Shown here one piece after another: positions 37,080-49,800 of a stretch of 64,000 bases of DNA. The stretch spans positions 2,666,001 to 2,730,000 of the forward strand of contig JAGTJL010000007.1 of assembly GCA_020746875.1 (NCBI GenBank). Direction: 5' to 3'. The DNA comes from Rhexocercosporidium sp. MPI-PUGE-AT-0058. Its lineage: Eukaryota > Ascomycota > Leotiomycetes > Helotiales. The position numbers and the translations under genes are program-made. How positions within the stretch are numbered: the first letter of the stretch is position 1; every line of letters begins with the position of its first letter. Below the pieces are notes generated by a model. It was given only the letters and a program-made list of their open reading frames with translations. It was not told where the DNA came from and searched no databases.

Positions 37080-38340
37080 GATTGGATTATGCTGATACAC
37101 TTTCCCCGTTTTGCATAAGACTAGCTTGTCCAAAGCTCTCAACTTCTACCTCTGCTTCCGAACTAGTATCGTGCTCGGAAGTAGATGCTATCTATTGAAT
37201 AGTTGTTGCTGTGGCAAAGGCTTGTTCTAAGTTCGCACTCGCTAGAGTTTGATACTCCTTGTCCTCTCTAAGCATATCCTCCACCAACTTGTATTCAAGT
37301 CTGTCCAGTTCACGTCTTTGAGCATCAATTTCCTGGAGCTTCGTCTTTAGCATAGACCTCAACAAATCTTTGTTGCGTCCTAAGTCATCGATGACCTGCT
37401 GTGCTTCTTGTCATAGGCGTAATAGTAGTCGTGCGCAAGTATTATTATCAAGTATAATAGCGAGAGATTCCGCTTCCCCTATGAATTGCTAGAGTTTATT
37501 TGCAATCACTCGCACCCTGTGAACAGCAATATATCGTAGTTGCGCTATCGAATCGAGAAGCTCGGGAAAAGGCTTTCCGAGCTCGACTAGCTTCTCGGCG
37601 TTAAACTTGTCCTCGTTGCAACGAAATACCTGGGCCCAAATATTGAGCTCAACAGATTCCGGAGAGTCCCATCCCTCTTTTAGAATTATGTCATCCATCA
37701 ATTTATGCCCAAACACACAGCAAGCGTCTTCAAGTGTGGCTTGAACCTTAACCTGAAGTCGATGTTAAGTCTGGAGAGGTATGTACAATAGGTATAATGA
37801 CGGAACAGACAGGCTCGCACGTGTAAACGAACGCGTTTGAGGCCGAGTAGTCGACACCTGGGATGCTGTACGTATTTAGCAAAGCTAAAGTCTAATAGTT
37901 TCACATAATAAACCTGCCTCTTTTCCTTTGCCCTTCTGAGCAGACTCTGGTTCATCGCCTTGCAGTGCAGTCCATATCCCATAATGCCCTTCAGCAGCGT
38001 CTCTTATAGCATCCGAATCACTTCTTGCTGCTTCGGCTTCTGAGGCCACACGCTCTGCGCTTTAAGCGGGGGAAACGTCGAATATCTCCGGAAACCGGAT
38101 TTTGGCCCTTAGGGTTGAAGCAAAAATATCATCTTGAAGAAGTGCCTTGGCGGTATTACAGACATTGTCAATATTATGCTCGGCTACCAGTGCGCGTACT
38201 TCCACATCTTTATCCAGGTGCTTCTAGATCCGTTTCCTGATCTTCCCCGAGGCGCGCAACTCTGCATCTGGTCCCTTAAAGACATTTTTAAGAGTCAAGT
38301 ATACTAGTCGTTCGTCTAGGCGGTTCTTAGCTATCAGAAT
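37080..38340 (-). pseudogene. Decayed coiled-coil protein gene, unknown family
   Basis: The minus strand reads as one long protein broken by stops. It runs from ILIAKNRLDERLVYLTLKNV (about 38320), through AEHNIDNVCNTAKALLQDD and KIRFPEIFDVSPA, then CCVFGHKLMDDIILKEGWD and VELNIWAQVFR (37640-37710), to an extended heptad-like helix (RSMLKTKLQEIDAQRRELDR, 37280-37340) and an acidic tail ending near 37080. The stops (TAG, TAA, TGA) sit where CAG, CAA or CGA codons would fit, the C-to-T pattern of RIP. Some intronic or shifted sequence separates the parts near 37750-37950. Sequence up to about 38850 may belong to the same relic. I do not recognise a family. Confidence 0.5.
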
Positions 38341-39698
38341 TAATAAGGAGGACGCGAAGGGCAAGTATTTGACAGGATCTGGAGTGTGTCAGCTGAAGAA
38401 ATGAAGTCGCATGCGAGCAAGATCAAAGGAGTTGCGATTACCTTTAGCAGGGGAGATTTATCAGAACGGTATTGTAATATCGGCCGATAACCCTGACTCA
38501 GGAAGAGCGGGGTAGCATGGCGTTCGCTTGTATTCGCTAAGGCACAGTGCCAAGGAAGAGCGTCATTAAAAGCCACTTGTGGCTTTGACCAGAAGTGCCA
38601 ACCGAAAATCTGGTTTGCGCAGCCTCTACAAGTTTGAAAAACGCTGCAAAGAATGCACGACGCATCGTAGAATGTAGACGGTTTGAAGAGGAAAGATTCA
38701 TGCTCGAGGTCTGAAAGAGGTGAATGGTTGTCGTTATAGTTGGAGAGCTAAAGTAACTTAAGCGAAGTTGGTGCGGAAGGCTATTAAGTCCAGGGTTGTG
38801 GTTGGTCGAATCTGCTGGCAACAGAGCCTCACTAGAGATCTCGCTCACCCCTACTAGCGTAGCAATGTCTCACTGGACGAAGGGATAGTACCAAAAGCTC
38901 TCTCAATTCTCACTTCAGAAATCAAGTTTCGCATATCCTCGTCAGCCTCCTCCTCTGAGTTCACCTCTTAGTATCTCTTCTTACCAGGCGAAGACTTTTT
39001 GCCACGATGGGCACTTCAACATATGACGGTTGCCGCTTTGGTGGATATATGGGATGGGTTCCTGGAAGTAAGTGGCTGGAATCCTTCTTGCCTACGCCTG
39101 TGGCCATATTAGGTGTTGACACTTCTCCTAGATGAAATATTTATGACTCTGTAGGAGACACAGACTTCGATTTGACTTTTGCGATTCGCAGCATTATAGC
39201 GTGATTGGCCCCTTGTTGCGGTTGCGTAAGCCACGTTTATTTTGCGGTGTCGGTACCTTTCAGCCCTGCAACACTTGTGCGCTGTACCGCTTACATGGTG
39301 GTGGTTTGATCCCGTGTTCTTCGCTCATCTTGATTGGTTACGTAGAATTCCGGCCATTGCCTCTCTTAATTGAGTTCTTACTTCCGGCTGTGCGTCAGGT
39401 TCTATGGGAGGCTACTCTGAGTGGCAGTCAAGGGTATGCTGTAATTTCTTGTGTTTCTGTAAGTCGTATGAAATGCTAGACGACAATAGGGGCAGGGATT
39501 CACAAAAGTGCGCACAAGTGCACTCGCACCTTCTCTAGGATAAGAGAGGTTGTGAGGTTGCAAAGGTCGCGGCAAGAACAGCGGGTTCGAGTCTGGAACG
39601 CCTATTAAACGGAGATTCTGGCGACTCTGGCCCAAGGAAATTGGAAAAACATCAGCTTCAAAACCTCCCCCCCGGACTTCCGGGCGAACTGAAGCCTA
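38341..39698. other. Intergenic
   Basis: Short open frames on the minus strand at 38340-38848 contain no motif and may be the head of the neighbouring relic. The remainder to 39698 shows no gene. A tRNA-like T-loop word near 39588 does not fold into a tRNA. Confidence 0.4.
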
Positions 39699-40869
39699 AT
39701 GGACACAACACAGAGCCATGCGGACCAGAATGCCGCCCCTACTGGTAAGCAACAACCATCAGCCTCCCCTCTCCCCTCCATTACTCTACCAGAAGGAGGC
39801 GGCGCCATCCAGAGTATGGGGGAGAAGTTTGATGTCAATCCCACGACTGGAACTGGTTCCATGACTATCCCCATTGGCGAGCCCTGCACGTGGACTGAAA
39901 CCAGTCCTAATTTTCTCTTACAACAGTGGGAGCGGAAATGGACCTTTCGGGTTTGGGTGGTCTCTCTCACTTGGCTCCATCACTCGGAAAACTAGCAGGG
40001 GAATTCCCCAATATCTAGACGCCATCGAATCGGACACCTTTGTGTTTGCCGGTGTCGAAGACTTGGTTCCCGTTCTGCAAGACGACAGTTCTGTCTGGCA
40101 AGACTCCGATTCACTTCCCGGCTACTCAATAAAGAGATATAACCCTCGTATCGAAGGACCCTTCAGTCGAATCGAGAGATGTTCAAACGAATCGGATCTA
40201 GGAGATGTGTGGTGGAGAGTCACAGACGCCAAAAACCAACTGACAGTGTATGGCTCAAATACACAATCCCGGATCTATGATCCCAAGGATCCCAGTCGCA
40301 TATTTGAATGGCTCACCTCTAAGGTCCGGGATCAGAAAGGCAAAGTGACTTGGTTCAGATACAACGAAGAAGACGGTGCTGGAGTCGATCTTGCTAGAGC
40401 GCATCAGCAAAATAGGGGTCCGGTTGACGATGTTGGCCGGAGATCGAACCGGTACATAAAATCCATTGTTTATGGAAACTTGGAGCCACTTCTGGACCCG
40501 GTTGGGAACAGACCCCAGATTCTACCTCCCGAGCGACTCCGTGCAACCGCCTAGCTTTTCGAAGTCGTTTTCGATTACGGAGAACACGTCTTGTCATCAC
40601 CCTCCCCACAGGACAGCGGCACTTGGGATTACCGGACAGACCCCCTTTCCTCATACCGCTCAGGTTTTGAAGTACGCACAACCCGACTGTGTAGACGAGT
40701 TCTCATGTTCCATCACTTCATACAAGAAAAAGATGTTGGAGAAAACTACCTTGTTTCATCTGTTAACCTCGACTATGCTCAACAAGATGGCCCCAGGAAC
40801 AACCCAGTGTACAGCTTTGTCGCGGCTGTCTCCACAAGTGGCTACCGAAAACGGGACGGAAACATAATA

Positions 40870-40877
40870 TCAGCAAG
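40870..40877 (+). repeat. Left 8-bp target-site duplication of the hAT element
   Basis: TCAGCAAG lies immediately left of the element and is repeated exactly at 43884-43891. Eight base pairs is the hAT superfamily value. Confidence 0.9.
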
Positions 40878-43800
40878 CAGAGTGTCCAATAAGTCAGCTA
40901 GCTTTTAAGCCGGTCAGCCAGCTGAGGTGTAAACTACAGTCAAGTCAGCTCAGAAGCATTTATAAATCAGTCAGTTGTAATAAGTCTAGCTTATAAGCTA
41001 GCTTATAAGCTGTAATAGTATTTTTTGGTGATTTTGGGGTTAGTATATAAGCACTTAGTGTGTGTCTTTAATAGTATTTTAAGAGGCGATTAATGCCCCG
41101 GAGCGGGAAAACCCCCTCCGATAGGTTAAAAAAAGGCGGTGAAGTCCGGCAGGATAATTAAGAGAGCTTTATAATACATTCTTAATACATAGTAACTCTC
41201 TAAAATCATCAAAATCACTATCAAATCATGTCTCGTTCAGCTACCCCTATTAATATCGATAATGTGGCCTCTCGAGCATCTAGAGCTCTATTTGCGAGTA
41301 CCGTGGGAGCGACTATTGATCCTTTTACACGTATAATAGGCCTCAGACACAAAGAACCTCTCCCACCGACTTTCGTTATTAAGGACCGTTGTATACGACT
41401 TATACCTCTCTATAACGACAATTACGACCCTTTCAAGCCTGCCAGAGATAACCTGAAGTTAAACTACTCACCGTACTCTTTTAGAGAGCCGTTGTTTAAC
41501 GATAGGCCCGTCAAAGCGTCAAATTTACCACGAGGGTTCATTCTAGCTCCTACAGCGAATATATTAATTCGGTCGTGGCTATGGAAAGTTAGGTACATAT
41601 TAATTCAGCCTGAAAGGAATAAAAAACATACCTTTTGGGCGTGTAAACTCTGTACGTTATTTATTTAGTTCTTAATTGTTATACTAATGTATTTAGGTCA
41701 TCACTGCCCCGAATTTACAAAGAATAAAAGTAATATCTTCAATAGCAACTCCCTTAAGAATGCCAAAGCACATATGATTGGAGAATACAAATTAGATGAA
41801 AATGGAGATATTGGAAAGCTACCTTCACATGCTGTACCTCCTGCGCAACCCTCTGGTCCTGTAGGTGGAGATTACGAGAATATTATACCTTTCCGACAGC
41901 TAGAATTCAGGAACGCCTTTACCAAATGGGTAGTAATGGACGACGTTAAATACCGCAAAGCAGTCTCTTTATACCTTCGACGACTATTCAAAATTGCTAA
42001 TTTGTAAGCTATCAACGCACTCCTTATATTACAAAGTACTCCAGAGTCGTGGATTAGCGTAATGTTTAAGCATTTTGAGCCGTAGATTATTAAAGACGTC
42101 GCAGACGCTAAATCTAAGATTTCTATCTCTTTTGACGGCTGAGCATTTAAAAGAGAGAAGATTAATGTTATTATAGTTTGTTTACACTTCATAAATAAGA
42201 AAGGGCAGCTTATTACAGTGCTAGCTGGTCTGCCAGAGCTTCCAGGCCATAGGAAAACTGGTATTAGTATACTAATCTTTCCTGAAGTTGTCTCTCTCTC
42301 TCTTACTAATATGCTGCAAATCAAGCTTCAGTTATTCTACTTCTCCTGCAACGATTCGGAATTAACGAGCATAATATCGGTTGGTTTGTCCTTGATAATA
42401 CGCCAAACAACGATACCACGCTCGTAGAGCTTACGAAGACTCTCAAATTCGATCCTAAACAACATCGTCTTCGCTGTATAGGCCACGTCCTCAACCTCAT
42501 CGCGGAGCAATACTTATTCGGTCAAGATATAACGTTATTTGAAGCTGAGTTTGAAAGAGCTGGTCCTGAGGCAAGGAGACGATTATAGAAAGAGCGCGGG
42601 GAGCTTAGAAAGCTATATAACCTGGTTGCGCATATCATGGCCTCTGGAAAGCGCGGGGTAGCGTTTGACGCTCTACAAGTTGATTTGAATAAGAATAAGG
42701 CATCTGGGAAGGTGTGGAAAGTGGTCTTAGATGGTGGCATACGCTGGAATTCGTCATATTCGATGATTCAACGCGCTCTTCAGTTGCGCCCAGCTCTCGA
42801 CGTATACGCTATCAAATTGCGTAGCTCCGACCTCCCTCTTAATCAAGAGATTTTCGCAGAGGATTTTATTAACAACAACGAATGGGAGACGCTTGCGCTG
42901 ATGCTGGATCATCTGCAACCTCTTTTTCGCCTTACAAAAGACCTAAAAAGTAACCCAGATCGCTATGATCCAATATCGTTATCCCACGGAGCTTTGTAGG
43001 AGCTATTACCTCTTTTTAAAGGTCTTCTTTCTCACTTTGAAGCTCTGCAAACACAAGCGGAAACGGGCCGATTTAATGGCCATCGAGGCATACAAGAGTC
43101 GATTATACTTGCCTGGAATAAGACGAAGGAATACTACGGTAAAACCGACGTTTCTCTTGCGTGGATAGCAGCTCTAGTTCTTCACCCGCGCTGGAAATAG
43201 CAATATTTCGATCAACAATAGACTAGCGACAACGTATAATACGTGAGGAGAGGTAAGGCCGCTCTACGAAGACTATAGGAGAGCGATTATAAGGGAGAAG
43301 TGATTGTGCGGCTTAAAGAGAGATCACCAGAGCCAGAGCCTATTAAAGCTTATAAAGTTGCTCAGTTAGAAAAGCTGGCTCCTCCTCTAATTAGTACTTC
43401 TTCTTCAGTAAGACCTCCGCGCGCGTCAAGCCGAAAAGACCAGTTAGCCTTGTACCTTAAAGAGCCTCTATCAGAAAAGCCTCTATTAAAATATTAGCAT
43501 GAAAAGCAGGCCCAATGGCCACAGCTTACAAAGATGGCCTTGGATTTTCTATATATACCTACTATGAGCTCGGAGTGTGAGCGTGTTTTCTCGTCTTATT
43601 CTATGCAAACTACAATACATTCGTCGAGATTATCTATTTAAGTGTTATAGCACCAGGAGTGTCTAAAGAATTGGCAAAGAAGAGGTTTTATAGAGCTTAT
43701 ATTAGCGTTTAGAGCTATTAACCTTAGGAGGGCTTTTTAATATACTTCTAAAATTAAAATCAGCTTTTCAGCAGCTTTTCAGCTCTTCAGTTCAGTCTAT

Positions 43801-43883
43801 TAAGCTGTGAGTTTGTATTTAAGCCAGTCAGTTAAGAAAGATTCTCAGCTGATGGCTGGCTGATTGGCTTATTGGACACTCTG
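40878..43883 (+). mobile_element. hAT-family DNA transposon, 3,006 bp
   Basis: The element begins CAGAGTGTCCAATAAG and ends with the inverse CTTATTGGACACTCTG, flanked by the 8-bp duplication TCAGCAAG. The subterminal regions carry repeated CAGC/GCTG words and a palindrome of two AGCTTATAAGCT units at about 40988-41012. Inside is one plus-strand transposase-like gene (separate entry). It sits inside the SpvB-like portion of the toxin-complex gene. Confidence 0.92.
41228..43737 (+). pseudogene. hAT transposase, degraded
   Basis: The frame opens at 41228 (MSRSATPINIDNVASRASRA) and continues with a zinc-finger/BED-like part (HTFWACKLC at 41630; YLGHHCPEFTKN at 41690). A central hAT core follows, with LRCIGHVLNLIAEQYLFG near 42475 and GGIRWNSSYSMIQRAL near 42733. 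The C-terminal dimerisation motif MALDFLYIPTMSSECERVFSS lies near 43530-43590. Stops interrupt it at about 41667, 42005, 42585, 42999 and several points after 43190. Most are TAG/TAA, compatible with RIP or simple decay. The copy is therefore unlikely to mobilise itself. Confidence 0.85.
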
Positions 43884-43891
43884 TCAGCAAG
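43884..43891 (+). repeat. Right 8-bp target-site duplication of the hAT element
   Basis: TCAGCAAG, identical to 40870-40877. Confidence 0.9.
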
Positions 43892-46800
43892 CGCTCCGCC
43901 AGTTGAGTTTGAATACTCACAGCCCGAATTGTCGGATAGAATTGAAATCGCCGACGAAGAGATTATGGCGAATCTCCCAAACGGTCTTTCTGGGGCCCAG
44001 ACACAATGGATTGATTTGTTCGGAGAGGGCATTTCGGGAGCTTTGACTCAATGTGATGGTTCTTGGTATTGCAAGAGAAACCTGAGTCCGCTGACCAGCA
44101 ACACCAAAACTCCAGTCCAGAAATCCCCGTCCTTTTTGTTGGAGCCCATGGAACGTCTTGATCTTATCCCAAATCTGCCACCAGACTCACCCGAATTTGA
44201 TCTCGTGGGAGATGGCTACCATAACTTTATCCCAAGCGAATCGCAGCCCACTGGTTTCTTCAAGGCAACTGAAGAGGATACCTTTGGTCCATTCCTAGCC
44301 TTTACTACCACAGTCAATCAAAATCTTAAACATGAGGTTCGATTCCTTGATATAGACGGCGATGGAAGACCCGAACTCGTTCTTGCGGGGGAGAGCTTGA
44401 GCTCCCTAGGAGTGGAAGGATTCCATGAAGCTCAAAGCTTCAATCACTGGTCACCGAGTCTCCTATTTTGCAATGATTCAGAGGTTATCCATTCGGCTAA
44501 CTTTTGCGGTGATGGTCTTGCTAATATTGTTGGAGTGCGAAATGGCGAGTCATGCTACTGGCCGAATCTCGGAAATGGCTCCTTTGGCGACCAAATCGTA
44601 CTCGACAATTCCCCATGGTTTGACTACAGTGACCAGTTCTCGACTCAGCGAGTTCTTCTCACAGATGTCGATGACTCAGGTACGACGGATATTGTGTACC
44701 TTCATAACGACCGACCGATGCTCTACTTCAACCAGAGTGGCAACGAGTGGTCTGATGCAGTCCATCTCTCAGAATTCTTACCTACGAACAGCATTGCATC
44801 GGTAACTGCACTCGATCTGCACGGGCAAGGTACTCCAAGTCTTGTCTGGTTTTCTTCTTTGCCGAGTGATGCTAGGAAATGTCTTCGGTATCTCAGGCTC
44901 ACAAAGACCAAGCCTCATTTGATGATTAAAGTCTCTAACAACCTTGGGTGCACGACGGCCATGACTTACGCTACATCCACGCAGTTTTACCTGGAAGACA
45001 AACTCGCTGGTTCACTTTGGGCAACGCGCCTTCCTTTCCCAGTACATGTCGTGTGCTCTCGCGTAGTCGAAGACGTAGTAAGCAAGAATCGGTTTACTAC
45101 TCGTTATGCCTACCATCACTGCTACTACGACGGGGACGATGCTGAATTTCGTGGATTTGGTATGGTCGAGAGCTGGAGCTCTGAACTGGTCAATACCCTC
45201 AGTACCAATCCGGGCCTGAATAGTTTCTTTTCGGTGAACGAAGAAGAAGAATATTCTCTTCCTCCAACTTATACAAAACAGTGGTTTCATCTCGGCAACA
45301 TTGCAAAGGCAGACAAAGTATCGTCCAACAACAATTAGCGAAAATGAGGCACGGAAATGGTTACTCCCCGACACGACACTTCCCCAAGGACTAAGCACCG
45401 CCGAGCTCCGTGATGCCTGTCGGGCACTGAAAGGAACAACCTTGCGTTCAGAACTTTACACTAGCGATGGCGGTTCGGACCCATCATCTGCAACAGCGGC
45501 AAGGGCCAAAATTCCACATTCAATATCGGAGACCAATTACTTGGTGAAGGTGGTGCAACAAAAATTAGGCAACAGAGATCCCATTTTCTACACGTCACAG
45601 AGCCAAACTCTTTCCATGGCCCTGGAACAGAGTCTTGTCACCCACCGCTTGACACATACCCAAGTACTGGAAACAACAAGTATGGTCAGATTCTCAGATA
45701 AGTGACCATATCGTACGGAGCCGATGACCTAGATTTATCCCTTCCTACCGAATGGGACAGACAAAAGCAACTAGAGACAAAGATCATGTACATGGAGACC
45801 AAGACAACCAATGCGATAGATGACCCGCTTAAGTACCCTTTTGCCTTTTGCCTTCCAGTTGTCTGTGATGCCAAGGCGTTCGAGCTCACCGGCTTCACAG
45901 GGGCTCTGCGAAAGCCCTGTACGAGCTGAATTATTGGGTGACGAATAATTTCCAAGTCATCGACCAAGCAGAGCTGCTATCGTTTGAGATCACCCCGGAC
46001 ACAGGAAAGCAGCAAAAACGCCTGTTACAGCACCAGCGTACGCTTTTCCGCAAAGATGACCTGATTGGTCTCTTGCCCCTCTCTGTCCTGCAATCTCAAG
46101 CCTCTGGAGGCGAAAACTACAAGCTAGCTTTCACCAAGGCCATGGTAAGCCTTTTATCTCCAGAAGGATGGGCTTCCTCTCCTAGTGAACGCTGATCAAG
46201 AGCTTCTTGGAAATTCGAATAACCAAGGAGGCTATGTTTCTGGAGAGTCCAAGGCTAATGCTGGCCTCTTTCCAGCTGAAGCTTCATCCGGAACATTCTG
46301 GGGTCCGTCTGGGCAAACATTATTTTCAGCAAATTAATTCCAGCCCCGCCGAGGAGCTGGTGGTAGCGAGAAAAACTTTCTTCCTCCCTAAGCGATTCCG
46401 AGGTCCTTTTGGAGTGGAGAGCTCGGTTGGGTACGACGACTACAATTTCTTTGTCCTTGAGTTGACCGATGGAGTGGGTAATAAATCGACTGTTGGAAAC
46501 AGAGATAAAGATGGCGTGCGAACTTCTAATGGAATAGACTATCGGTTTCTCAAGCCTCGTCTGGTCACAAACATGAACCGCAATCAGACGGCAGTCTGCT
46601 ACGACGCCTTTGGCCGCGAGATCCCCCGAGCTGCCATGGGTAAGGCTGAGGAGAAAGTGGGCGATTCGATTGCCGACATTATCGAAGATTGTACCATGGG
46701 AGATATTTTAACTTACCTCGACAACCCGATGGTTGGCTCCGAAAGGTTTCCGGGCAGTGCCTCGTCTCGAGTTTTATTCGATGCTTTCGCATATTACCGA

Positions 46801-49800
46801 ACCAAGGATACCCATAATCCCTCGCCAGCAAGAGCGTACGTAATGCAGAGAACGGAGCACTCGTCCGGCGTCAGGAGCACACTTTCAAAGGTCAACAGAG
46901 TGTTTGCTTACAGCGATGGCTTTGGACGTACTATCCAGTCCAAGATACAATGCAGACCTGGACCTGTTCCGATGCGCGATGAGCAGGGAAATGTCATTCT
47001 CGATGATAATCGTCAAGCTGTAATGGCCACAACAGATTCAGATCCGCGATAGATCACGAGCGGTTGGGCAATCTTCAACAACAAGGGCAAGGTTGTGAGA
47101 GCATACGAACCATTCTTCACTGACCTACACGGATTCGAATTTGGAATCCAGATTGGAGTGAGCAGCATCACTTTCTACGATGCAGCTGAGCGAGCATGTG
47201 CAGCAATGATGCCAAACAACACCTTCACCAAGGCCGTGTACAGCCCGTGGTACCAAGAAGGCTGGGATAGTGGAGATACGTTGCTGCGAGATCCCCGCAC
47301 AGACAGTGATACAGCACCGTACACTGCAAAATACTTCATGGCCCATCCCGAGTACCAAACATGGTACCAAATGCGGATTAAAAATCAACTTGGTGCTGAT
47401 GAGAAAGAAGCGGCTGAGAAATGTGCTGCTTACAGCGAGACGCCGATGACAACCTATTTTGACTCTCTCGGTCGAGGATTCCTCACCGTGGCAAGGCATC
47501 GAGTGAAGTGTCTTGACCATGACTTTGACGGCAGGAACGAGCTGTTTTATTCCCGCGTAGAACTGGAAGTCCAGGGAAACAGAATTGCGATTCGAGATTC
47601 GGTCACCCAAGATGGGGACCAACTGGGTCGTGTGTTGGAAAAGAGCCAGTATGACATGCAAGGAGATCCCATGCATTGATGGAGCGCGGAGAAGGGCGAA
47701 ACATGGGATCTGAAAAATGTCCTTAGTTATCCTATGAAGGTGTGGGACTCGAGAGGACAGTTGACCAGGTCGGAATATGATGCTGCGGGTCGGCCAGTCA
47801 GAACATACCTGCAGCATCTCAATACGAGCACACCAGAACTTCTCATAGAGAGGCTTGTCTATGGAGAGTCTCACCCGGAAGCAGAAGCCCGGAACTTGCG
47901 AGGAGCGATTTACTTATCGCTTGATCAGTCGGGGATGGCATCGATCAATCGCCACGATTTCAAGGCCAATACTGTGGAGAACTCGAGTCGCCTGTGCAAA
48001 GAATATAAGACCGAAATTGATTGGAGCGCCATGGAAACGATACTGCCGGAGAATCTCAGCGATCAACTCAATTTGGCAACCCTCACAACGGGTCTGTCCC
48101 AACTACTTGAGGATGAGACCTTCATCGCCCCGGCAACGTTTGACGCCTTGAGCCAGCCTCTTACCGCACAGTTGCCACACTCGAACGGGTCACCGGCTAG
48201 CGCCGTGAGATTCAGCTATATTGTCGGTAGCTTAGACACGATCGAATGCAATATCAGAGATGAGAGTGCCGCTGATGGAAGCCTGCTGTGGAAACCCTTT
48301 GTTTAGAGTCTGGAGTACGATGCTAAAGGGCAGCGGAAGAAGATATTGTACGGTAATTCAGTATCAACCGACTATGAGTACAATAATATTGGGCAGCTGG
48401 TCAAAACCATGACTCGCAGGAATCAAAACTCTCTGACCGACAATCTACAGAGCCTCTCCTATGTATATGACACCCAGTGGAGTATTACACGAGTCCGAGA
48501 TGATGCACGGCAGACGTACTTCTTTCGCAATCAAATCACACAACCATCATCCTCGTACTACTACGATTCTCTGTACCGATTGATCAAGTCAAGCAAGCGC
48601 TCGCGAACACATTGGGCAAACTAACGGAGCGCTAACCCCTTACTCGGACAACGACTCTGGCCGGTTTGAGAACCTTCCGGGACAAGAACATGCAATGGCC
48701 AATTATCAAGAGTTCTACATGTACGACGCGGCCACCAATTTCCAAAAGACGGTCCACGTGAACGATGGCAATTCGGCGCTCAACTGGACCGGAACTTACA
48801 ACTACTTGGAGCAGAGCACGATTCAGCCGAACAAGACATGCAACAAATTGAGCAGCACTTCCAGTGGCAATAGGAAGACGACCAATTATAAATATGACGA
48901 GCATGGAAACATGACACGGATGCCGCACTTGGGTGGATCGGGTTCGGCAACGAATATGGAGTGGGACTTCATGGACAGGCTTCGCCATCTCGACCTTGGA
49001 GGTGGAGGCCATGCTTACTAGACATACAACCAAACAAGTCAGCGGGTTGGCAAGATCATTGAGCGAGGTCCTCATTGTATCGAAGAGCGCATCTATCTCG
49101 GAGATATGGAACTGTACCGGAAACGCAACACCACCAAGCTTCTACTGGAGAGAGAAACACTTCACGTACACGACGACCACGGTCGCATCACCCTGGTAGA
49201 GTCACGGAGCGGAGGGTCATCGACGACAGACCGAGCGCCAGCAAGACTTATCCGGTATCAGTTGACGGATCACTTGGATTCCTCGGCTCTGGAGGTTGAC
49301 GATGAAGCACGAGTCTTGACGTATGAAGAGTACGCTGCCTACGGCAGCACGACCTATCAAGCCAAGTCGGCCAGCCTTAAAACTCCAAAGAGGTATAGGT
49401 ACACAGGGAAAGAGCGAGACGAGGAGAGCGGCTTTTCACAGCATGGAGCACGATACCTAGCTATATGGCTCGGCCGGTGGCTCACTACAGACCCGGGAGG
49501 ACTAGCGGATGGAGGTAAATTGTACGCGTAAGTGCGAGGAAACCCTATCCACATGAGTGATCCTTCTGGGCACGAGGTCAAGAACAGATTTCAGATGTAT
49601 GGGCTCACCATCGATGAAATCCATCCGATATCTGGCACCAAACTCGATCCCATGTCTGGTCCCCAGTCCATCAAGGATGCGTACTGGCGGGCGACCTCGC
49701 CAGATAACAACCAGTTTCTATGGGACCATCATAACAGCGCGCGCAAAGGTGGCTGGGATTTCTACGCCGACAACAAGCTCGTGGACGAGGCGCCGGCGAC

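Noticed and set aside
39560..39610. tRNA or tRNA-derived SINE suggested by GGTTCGAGTCT
   Set aside because: The word resembles a B box but the flanking bases do not pair as a T stem, and no acceptor or anticodon arm could be drawn.
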